Assembly: GCA_951217055.1 (NCBI GenBank)
Contig: OX578284.1
Location: 48,900,177-48,964,176 of the forward strand
Length of the DNA: 64,000 nt
Direction: 5' to 3'
From: Gerris lacustris
Lineage: Eukaryota; Arthropoda; Insecta; Hemiptera; Gerridae
How positions within the stretch are numbered: position 1 is the first letter of the stretch; each line of letters starts with the position of its first letter. Below the pieces are notes generated by a model. That model made no database searches and was not told the origin of the DNA. It saw nothing but the letters and a program-made list of their open reading frames with translations. A program made the translations under genes and the position numbers. Below, one piece after another: positions 55,440 to 64,000 of the stretch.

Positions 55440-55612
55440 GATTTTTTACCTTCTCATATTATAAAGAAAAAGTATTGTGATGGCGCGAAAATTCGATTTT
55501 GAGATGTTGAGGAATTTACACGTTTTGATGTCCCTTGAGTCCAAAAAAGTGGGTTTTAAAAAATGTTTGTCTTTCGTCTGTGCAGACGCGTGGAGCCTAA
55601 ACTATAGAGTTT
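55440..55612 (+). mobile_element. D-family repeat, 5' fragment
   Basis: A degraded cap, then AGTATTGTGATGGCGCGAAA, CGTTTTGATGTCCCTTGAGT, GTCTTTCGTCTGTGCAGACG, GCCTAAACTATAG. It stops just before the core. Confidence 0.75.
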
Positions 55613-55829
55613 TCTTCCTCTTGGTGATTTTGAACACCATTATATATCATAAAAATACTTAAATAATAACTGACGCTTATATAATAACATTTTGAACCTT
55701 TATTTCCTACCTAATCTCCAGAATATATTTAATCAGAAAATCTATTAAACTACCCTCAAGCACTGCTAATATATGTCCGAATAGAATTGGTTTTTTTTTT
55801 AAAACAAATCCGGTTCTACATAAAATAGA

Positions 55830-56427
55830 CTGCCAATTTGTGGTGCACATAGCTTCCTCGCATCCTATCCACGTACTTTATTGATTTTATGCTTTTACAA
55901 GCCATTATTGTCTAATTGTTTTTGTATAATTGTTTTTTTAATCTATGAAAATTGTTTTGATTTTTTACTTGAATTAAAGTATCAATTAAGCAAAATTTAA
56001 AGAGCGCAAACAGTTCAAAGTAATCTGGGGCTATCTGCGGGCTACTTTCGATAAACTATAAAAGTTTCATACAAATCAGATAAGTACTTTTGAAGCTATA
56101 GGTGTGAATTAATGTATGTTTGTGAGCATATGGAAGAGAAACAAATGAGCGTAGAAATTTGAAACTTATATGGGACCAGCAATGGGCTACTCATGACCGC
56201 TACCACCCAAATTTCATTAAAATTGGTCGTGTAGTTTTTAAGATACGTTGGTTCTCCAAAATAAACGACAGACTGACTGAAAGACCGACAGACAGACACG
56301 GAACCAAAAATGTTCCCTGATGTCTGAAACGGATTTCTGTCTTGGAATTTTTGAAATCGGAGACAAACATTTTTCGTTGTTCAGAACGATCACATAGCTT
56401 CCGTTACCTTCGACAAGCTCGGAAGCA
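55830..56427 (-). mobile_element. C-family repeat, full-length copy
   Basis: Tail at 55830-55870 (ATAGACTGCCAATTTGTGGT), AATCTGGGGCTATCTGCGGG, GAAACAAATGAGCG, core ATTTCATTAAAATTGGTCGT, CAGACTGACTGAAAGACCGA and head hairpin 56397-56426 (CGACAAGCTCGG variant). Confidence 0.85.
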
Positions 56428-57625
56428 ATACTTATTTGTCTCAATATAGAAACTATACCAACATCTGATGGAATTAGTGTTGAAATACTATAGATGCTAA
56501 CTTAAAAAAACACTTCACTGATGATACCAAGAGTTAATAATCACTCTGTTGAGGTTGATCAACTATTTATTTAGTACTGAAAACAAGTCCAATCGCAGAA
56601 CAGTGGTAGAAGCTTTAAATATAGCCATGTGAACAGAGTCTACAGTAAATATTAAAACTGATTCAAGATCCCTTAATAAATATTACTCTGGTATTTATAC
56701 CAATTCGAATCATAATTCCCGCCTTGGAACTTTTTAATCACTGTCATAAGTTTTTACTCATCGAGACTGATTTTATTTTATTTATTTATTTTTATGTTTA
56801 TTTATTAAAAATTACTAATTATTAAACACGTAAATTTTATTTAAATTTGTTTGTGGTATAAATTATTTTTTTTTTGTTTTCGGCTTTAAATATGAGATCT
56901 GCTAGTCAATGATAAGATTGTGATAAGAAACTTTAATGGTGTAGAATACTTTCAGTTACCTTATTAATTTAATTCCCGTTGTTTTTATGTTAATTGTTGT
57001 TTTATCTAGGCGTTTTTATGTTATTTTAATTGTTAATTAATGTTACTTATTGTAATGTGCTACGATGCACCTTTTAAGGTGTATGATTTTAAGTGAGGAG
57101 ATCGATTTTTTTACTGAAAACCAATGTTTTGACGAAGGAACGATTTGTTCCAATTTACTTTTGAAATACAACAACATATAACGATCCTCACATTATTATA
57201 TTTCAGGTATGGTAGTCAATTGTAGTTAACTAAACTTTTGTAGGTAACTTGTTACGTCGTTTTTGTTAAATAATTGATATTTTCTTGGCTTGAAAATGGC
57301 CGGTCAGGCCGAAACGTTGCTACGTAAATGAGAGTTTTCACTTATTACCCTAAAGGATCCAACACTATACATAAATTATTATAGAGGGTACAATCTTGGA
57401 ATTAATTATATATTTATTCACTATTTTCTTCGCTATTTTTCACTTCCACTTTACTTTATTTTTAAAATGCTTTATTGCAATCTATTGTGCAAAGGTAATT
57501 ATGAATTTAAAATTTGTTTTTAATCCGTTGGGAATCAATATAGCCGTGTTTTAAAGCCCCCTTCTAAATCATGTCTAATAAACCTAATACATAAGTATTT
57601 TAACGATATGCTTATAATGTATTAA

Positions 57626-57705
<80 letters not shown>

Positions 57706-58079
57706 CTATTTAACTATAATGCGGTTTAGATGTATTATTAATCTATTTTCATAACATCATGTTTTGAAGCGTGAAACACAAGCCATTCTATCGTCTAACG
57801 ATTTTACAACATGACGTATAATGTATTAAAGGTATACTGCATTGTCCACAACTACGTGATCTTTATAAAGGTGTATGTTAGTTATACTTAGTGTAGAAAG
57901 GCTTTAGGGATAATTTATGATCGCTTCATGCTTACGCAGGCTTGAATAATCATGCTATTGGCTAGATTATAAATGGGCCTTAATGTGCATCGAATTTCCA
58001 ATATTTACTGCTGTAGTATACCAGATTTAGCTTTGTTCAGCTGCTTTTCTTTATAATTTATTAATTCAAGTAATCAGGT
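56428..58079. other. AT-rich with one stem-GAAA motif and an (AT)n tract
   Basis: TTGAAAATGGCCGGTCAGGCCGAAACG-type motif at 57290-57317, with perfect GGCC/GGCC stem, and (AT)n at about 57632-57701. Nothing else assigned. Confidence 0.55.
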
Positions 58080-58900
58080 CTAAGAGAGGCTAAAATAATC
58101 ACTCAAGTCCCCACTTCACTTGGTGTTCAACTATTTATGGGGGTCAGAGGCTATAACGCCGATGCGGTTAAGGGGGCTTCTTGCAGTGTAAAGGAAAAGG
58201 GTACAGCTATAAAAACCACCTCTTCAGGTCAAGGGAGGAGGGACCAATTATTTTAGAACCCCCGAATCAAGAGAAGGCTAGGCTGGGAAGGGTGAGCTGA
58301 TTTCCAGCGAAGGGATGCGTGTTTACCAGTAGAACCTAGGGTACGGGGCAAGAACAGGAGGGTGGTTTCCTACGCCAGCCACCCGTTGCTATGACGACAA
58401 GGGCTTCAAACCAGACCCTTCTGAAAACATAGCCTACCTACCCGAGCTACAGAGCATTGATCCCAGCATCCCACTCGCGCACTATGTCACCCCCTTGTCG
58501 CTTAATTCCCTTCTCCCTCTCCCAACTCACCCTCTATATGTCACTCTATATCGGTTTCACGTGTGCAGGTACATCCTACATCCTCTCCACCCGTTTATCT
58601 CCTCCCTTCTTATACATCGAGTTCCGCCGAAGTCACGCGTGATTCAAGAACAGTTACGATGTCACTGTGGAATCTCTTAAACTCCATCTCATTTTGACTC
58701 TCCCGATTATCCTCTCCCTGGCACACTCCTCCTCCCCCTATACTCTCTCATTCTTAACTGTCTCAATTCAAAAACCGCATTCTCTCGGGAAAGTCTTCTG
58801 CCAAAATAACATTGACTGCAACTGGATAAATAATTCAACGTGTTCACTTATTTATTTTGTTAATTTACGACAGAGAATTGATGCTGAATTTTAAACAAGG
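58080..58900. other. GC-richer block of unknown nature
   Basis: Contains GGAGGGACC, GGGTACGGGGCAAGAACAGG, CGCCAGCCACCCGTTGC, then C/T-rich sequence with several overlapping short + frames. It stands out from the AT-rich surroundings. No recognised protein, RNA fold or inverted ends. Confidence 0.3.
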
Positions 58901-60585
58901 ATGGCGTTGAAATATTAGACGAACTTCATTATAGACGTTATTACCCATACCTACTAGAATAATAATGCATTCTCCAAGCACGTCATGTGCAGTGTTCTTT
59001 AACGCACCGCATTATCTTTAACTCTAGGCAAATAGATAATGCAAGGCCTCTACATAACTTTATTCCATAATCCGTTGTATTTTTAGTTTGATTCTGTGTG
59101 CATACATTTACTGAGCAAAATAACTATCTCTAAGGAAGTTTGTTTACTTTTAATCTTAACCCTTTAAAACTTGGTGGTAATCTTAGTGACCAACCTAAAA
59201 TTCCTTAAAAAAGCAGTGAAATTGGAAAAAGATCCCCTGAAACAATACCTATAATAAACAATATGCTCATTATTATTAGAGAATACACAATGAAGGTGGT
59301 ACAATATTTACCACCAAGCCACTAGGGTTGATAATTTTATAATAATATAGGTATATATTTATTTGGGAAATTTGCGAGTTGCTCAATCTTCGGAAAACCT
59401 AAATATATAGCAAATTATAACTAAATACGGGAGAAACCTAATTTTTTTAAGGCGAGACTTAGGATTAAACGTAACATAAAATTTAATCTTAATCTTACGT
59501 AATACCCTATGCAGGAGTATATCCTATTAAAATATTTTGTATTAAACTTATAAAGTATGCGCATTGCACACTCTACGTTAATTTCATAATATTATCGTAA
59601 TATTCCTAAACTCTTTAATAAAGTCACAAAGGATAAATAATTTAGGAAGAATATTTATTGATTATCTGACAAAGAAGAATCAGACAATTGAGATTTTCTA
59701 GGTTAAGCATCCTAAACAAAGACCCCCTTCTAACAACCATTTGTCTTCAATACTATTATCTAACAGATTTTCATGTACTCAGCAACAACTTTCATTTTGT
59801 CTTGCCCTGTTCTTATTTTTCCATAAACTACAATCAATATTCAAACAATTAACGTCTCAAACTATAATTTACATGTTTGTCTATAATCTACATTATCTCA
59901 ATGTGGTTTTAATCGTACATAAATTGTAAGAGTATAATGTTTTATTTGAAAAGTAAGCTTTTTATAAGTATTATTAATTTTAAAGGTTTTTTTTGTGTGA
60001 ATTTTAACGTTACAGTTGCTAACGTGGTTACCGTGTAATATGTTAAATTATTATTATTATTATTATTATTATTTTATTTTATTTTATTCTATTTTTTATT
60101 TTTTTTATTTATTTATTTATTTTTATTTATTATTATTATTTTTTTTAATGAGAACATAATTTATGGTGCTACAGTTAGACATGCAAAATGTTTCCTTTTT
60201 CACTGGGTTAACTGTAAAAGCTTAAAGATATCAAGTATTCAACATCTAACATTAGTTCGTGAATTATACAAATCATAAATTTTAAATGTTTTACGACTCA
60301 CGTTTACTTACATAACACATTAATGACACTCTTAACAAATTTAGACTTTAAGCCGACTATAACATACCGAGCTCTCCAATAGAATTTAATTTAAAAATAA
60401 ATCTAAATCCATGTATTTGAACTAGCCCTTATCAATAATTTACCCCTTTTGGTCGAAGATTTCGCATCATTTATAAGTTACGTTGAGGAAAATAGATAAG
60501 TATAATAAAATATGAAATATAATAAAAAATGTAAACTTCGTCAGATTTACTCCCCTTTCGCTATCTTGCCCTGTTTTATTTCATA
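58901..60585. other. AT-rich; low-complexity (TTA)/(TTTTA) at 60040-60150
   Basis: TTATTATTATTATTATTA followed by TTTTA/TTTAT runs. No gene recognised. Confidence 0.5.
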
Positions 60586-60588
60586 ATT

Positions 60589-60880
60589 ATGGCTAGGTTT
60601 AGGTGTATGATGACTAGGTTTAGGTGTATGGTGACGAGGTTTAGGTGTATGGTGACGAGGTTTAGGTGTATGGTGACTAGGTTTAGGTGTATGGTGACGA
60701 GGTTTAGGTGTATGGTGACTAGGTTTAGGTGTATGGTGACTAGGTTTAGGTGTATGGTGACTAGGTTTAGGTGTATGGTGACTAGGTTTAGGTGTATGGT
60801 GACTAGGTTTAGGTGTATGGTGACTAGGTTTAGGTGTATGGGTACTAGGTTTGGATTCTGTATAGTAACTAGGTTTGGAG
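60589..60880 (+). repeat. 21-bp minisatellite, about 13 units
   Basis: The unit is GTGACTAGGTTTAGGTGTAT + G, with GTGACGAGG variants. The 21-bp period keeps three frames open: the minus strand reads (HTPKPSH)n for 113 codons and another frame reads (NLVTIHL)n. These are period artefacts; nothing indicates expression. Confidence 0.95.
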
Positions 60881-60949
60881 AGTAACATGGCATCTAGATA
60901 TTATAAACCCATCAACTTAAACAAAAAATACGTGTCGTGTCACGGGACA

Positions 60950-61745
60950 CCCGGTAGGAACGAAGTTCCTTACATTTTTCATTAAATATAAATTATAAAA
61001 TCACACTGCTAAGTACGTATACATTGCTAACTACTTACAAATGTTAGAAAAGAGACAAAATTAAAAGTAAGGAACTGTTTGTACCTGGCAGAGTTAAGGC
61101 AAAATTAAAAGAAAATCATTTTTTGTATAATTAAAGCAAGCGTCTTACTATAAATATATATTAAATATAAGAAAAAGTTGATCAAGATGTGTTTATAGTG
61201 AAAGAGTATGTTTGTTAAAGGAGTTTGGATTGAAATAGGACTGTTTTCTACCTACCCGGCCAATTAATTTAAAATATATCTCTTCCCTACTCTACAGCTT
61301 CTGCTTGTATCAGGGTGAAATTATACATGATTATATTTTATTTATTTACAAAACAAAGTGACATTTTTGACATATATAACAAAAATAATCAAAACAAGTC
61401 AAGTAACAGGCTTCCTTAATAACACTTTTTCCCGTCTTTTAAAGCTTACGTTTACGCGTGCGTTGCGCGTGAACGCTTGTGTGGATAACGTTTTCCGATG
61501 AACTCAGCCTGGGCATTGGTAAAATGAACATGTGTACCAAATTTCATCTAACTCGGTGAGCTTTTACTCAAGTTATTGTCATCTGTAGATTTTGTGACGG
61601 ATTTTGCGTGACGGTGATTTTGTGACGGTTATTTTGGACGTTTTTTCGGATTCACTCCCGGGCTCCAGAACGTGCCATAAGGAACTTCGTTCCAAAAATA
61701 CATTAAAAGTATTAACATACTTCGCACCGAAGCACGGGAATCCAG
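60950..61745 (-). mobile_element. F-family relic between inverted GGAACGAAGTTCC words
   Basis: Minus strand from about 61640: CACGCAAAATCCGTCACAAA, CTTGAGTAAAAGCTCACCGA, core GATGAAATTTGGTACACATG, GTTCACGCGCAACGCACGCG, and TTTCACCCTGATACAAGCAG near 61300. AGGAACGAAGTTCCTTA at 60956 and TAAGGAACTTCGTTCC at 61679 mark the edges; both words are themselves palindromic. Confidence 0.6.
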
Positions 61746-62505
61746 CTGGTATTTAATACAAAAGTGGTATGTGTAAAAAAAATGAACTGGTATTTCGGAA
61801 TCCTAGATAGTGGGAATTATTTTTTATACTTTTTTAAGCAACTGCATTTTTTTAAATATTGATTTCCTACCCCCTTTTAACCCGAAAGGCACGCGCAGCT
61901 TTCATTGACGATCACAGAAGAAAAGTTTTCCGACCCTTGATTTAAAGTTTTTAACAAAAGCTCAGAATGATGGGGGATTTCGAACCCTCTTTCCAGCATC
62001 CAACCATGAAACATGCATGTAAAATGCCATAATTTCGAATAATTTGTGCATGATTTTAGTTATGTAGGTATATAACAATAGGTCTCCCCCTCCAATTATA
62101 GACTTGCAAGTTTAACCCCATATGGATTAATACTCAATGCATCTCTCCATTGAATTAATTTATGATTAGACATTAATATCGCTTCAATATATGGCTTTCA
62201 TGACCTCTTGAATACAACCATTCCACATTGAATACTATAATGCCATATTGAATACTATCATGTCATGATAGCTAAGCTGAAATGAAGAGTAGTTAATACT
62301 TAGTTGAAATCAGGGATTAATTGTGATATTCAGTTATAAATTAATGTCACAGGATGTTCTTTAAATTGGTGATTCCTCTAATCACAGAAGTTCATTTATA
62401 TAGTAGAAGTGAGACATGTCAGGAGAACAATACAACAAAAAATCGGTCCGAGACAACTCAGACAAACTTTGTCATGTACAAGTTCATAGTTACATAGCCC
62501 ACCTT
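61746..62505. other. No recognised feature
   Basis: AT-rich, nothing assigned. Confidence 0.45.
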
Positions 62506-62509
62506 TTTC

Positions 62510-63190
62510 CATTTAGTTTGTTTTCGTATGTACATTTAATTATTATTGAACATTTCATCAAAATTTATCATAAAAATAAGTTCTCCTGGGCGGGGAATCA
62601 AACCGGAACTAGATTTAAGAATTCATATTTTATGATTTTGGTAGTATTCATACTACGGAAAGATTAAATTTTAATTTAAATCAAATTATAATTATTATTA
62701 ACTACGGGAAACCGACAGAGAAAAATTCACTCCAGCGCCGGGATTTGAACCACGGGCCTCTATATATATATAGAGGCCTGTGGTTCAAATCCCGGTGCTG
62801 GAGTGTATTTTTCTCTGTCTGTTTCCCGTAGTTAATAATAATTATAATTTGATTTAAAATAGATTTTAGAATTGTTTATTCAAAATTGTCGGAACCGTTT
62901 ATAAGAAATATTTTGTTTTTCACGCTTTTTCAGGGTTTTTGGGGAGCAGCACCCCAAATTTGGAGCTAAAATTCATTTCTCGATTTCGCCTCGGGGTATG
63001 ATTTTTATGAACATGTATGCCAAATTTTGTCAAAATCGGCCTAGTAGTTTAGGCTCAGACAGACGACAGACAGACATTTTGTAAAAACCACTTTTTTGGA
63101 CTCAGGGGACCTCAAAACATGTAAATCCATCAAAATTGAATTTTCGCGCCATCACAACACTTTCTCTTTATATATGAGAAAGTTAAAATT
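62510..63190 (-). mobile_element. D-family repeat, split by a palindromic S insertion
   Basis: The cap hairpin ACTTTCTC...GAGAAAGT is intact at 63159-63183. Then TTTCGCGCC, GGACTCAGGGGACCTC, CAGACAGACGACAGACAGAC, the core CATGTATGCCAAATTTTGTC (+ notation), CACCCCAAATTTGGAGC up to about 62865. The B-box end (GGCGGGGAATCAAACC) and tail lie at 62510-62630. The intervening 62636-62862 is S sequence. Confidence 0.78.
62636..62862. mobile_element. Palindromic S-family copy inside a D repeat
   Basis: The arms (about 62665-62760 and 62773-62862) both carry the S 3' half: AAATCAAATTATAATTATTA, CGGGATTTGAACCACGGGCC and inverse. They meet at a central TATATATATATA flanked by AGAGGCC. Almost no unique spacer, so it is a nearly perfect 190-bp hairpin. 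Confidence 0.85.
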
Positions 63191-64000
63191 CGAAGTATAA
63201 ATAATATTCATAATTTATGTGTCCATATAAAATGCTAGCAATATAAATCAGTAATTATGAATAATTTAGTGTACTTGCAAACAATTCTAATAATATTATA
63301 TTTTAATAAAAACAATTTTTTTAATTTTTAGAATATGAAATATCTTTAAAAAGAAAATAACTTAAACTTTAATAAAGCTTGAATCTGGGACAAAGAAGTG
63401 GAGGGAGATAGAGAAGATACGAAACAAATGAGGCAGTGGAGCCTGAAATACGTTGGCTTTTGTTAAAACTTTGCATGGATTAACAAGGGAAAAAATAAAA
63501 AGGATCTAGACTCCGTAAAGACATCCTAGTTGAGCACTTTTATATTGTAAATTAAGCTCAGAAGTATGATTAATTCATTTTTTTAAAATAAATAAATGCT
63601 AGTGTATGATCTAGAAATTGTTTCAGAGTGCATTTGATAAGTTTATTTCAGAAAAACCTTGCATCAAGTTGACGATGTGTTGAAAAACAAACAAACAAAA
63701 CCACCAAGGATCGCCAAAAAAGTGGTTTCTTTTTGATGACCGGTTTCTTTTTTTGGCCGTCCAAAATATACTCTTGGGTTTTAATTTCGGTCTAATGCCT
63801 AATTGCATTTTGCTAATTAGACAAGAGCACCTATTTTAGGGTATTTCCGCTAAGGTGTTAAACTATACAACAGAGATACTTATCTAGCAGGTACGATTAT
63901 TGCACTTAATTAGACCTATTTAGACCCAAGATCATCAAAAAGAGGTTTAACAGTAATGGAATATGAAATACTGTCAGCGGCATCATGCACTAAATAAATG
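63191..64000. other. No recognised feature
   Basis: AT-rich, with a short direct repeat GTGGTTTCTTTTTGATG / CCGGTTTCTTTTTTTGG near 63722. No exon of the kelch gene recognised. Confidence 0.45.

Noticed and set aside
60589..60880. Telomere-like TTTAGG words
   Set aside because: The unit is 21 bp with a single TTTAGG each; it is not the insect TTAGG telomere repeat.
60547..60893. Open frames of 98-113 codons in three frames (for example HTPKPSH repeats)
   Set aside because: They lie over a 21-bp minisatellite whose period is divisible by three; any frame without a stop in one unit stays open.

Overview
The window looks like an intron-rich, repeat-saturated, AT-rich nuclear segment from an arthropod, most likely an insect. 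The evidence is a spliced kelch-repeat gene with introns of many kilobases, three decayed non-LTR retrotransposon fragments of arthropod jockey/R1-like type, tRNA- and 5S-related SINE-like repeats, a hAT relic with an 8-bp target duplication, a gypsy relic, many foldback/MITE elements and long (AT)n tracts. A hemipteran is a guess only. There is no prokaryotic-style gene content; almost every open reading frame here is a repeat shadow.

Host gene: two exons on the + strand, 25925-26075 and 45275-45432, join in phase across a 19.2-kb intron and encode consecutive kelch repeats. No further kelch exon is visible in the window. A possible start-codon exon at 11561-11589 has a good donor, but its phase does not fit the kelch exon directly.

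Layout: 0.7-6.6 kb holds MITEs, a jockey-type relic (3.97-4.70 kb) and a hAT relic with exact target duplications (5.74-6.60 kb). 7.7-10.2 kb holds an (AT)n tract, a D repeat split by a 586-bp foldback element, and a second foldback. 12.15-13.6 kb is a 126-bp satellite running into a large palindrome. 13.6-19.8 kb is a mosaic of repeat families C, D, F, J and S, including a dated nest (SINE-like S hit by a LINE). 20.5-24.2 kb holds tandem repeats, a 1-kb TIR element with a 5S-rRNA-like segment, and a second TIR element carrying two S copies. The big kelch intron (26-45 kb) carries a LINE relic, a 27-bp minisatellite, foldbacks, a tandem duplication whose second copy received a 160-bp palindromic element, a gypsy relic and several MITEs. 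45.4-64 kb repeats the C/D/F themes, plus a polypurine repeat field, a GC-richer unassigned block (58.1-58.9 kb) and a 21-bp minisatellite.

Most notable pattern: four otherwise different families (called C, D, E and F here) share one architecture: a hairpin-forming 5' cap, then a CTGT/GTCT-rich tract, then a core resembling CCGATTTTGATGAAATTTGG, followed by unrelated tails. One copy (50.43-50.99 kb) has a C head, an F body and a C tail. In another the cap hairpin arms have changed on both sides so that pairing is kept. Family letters are local labels; whether they match named repeat families could not be checked.
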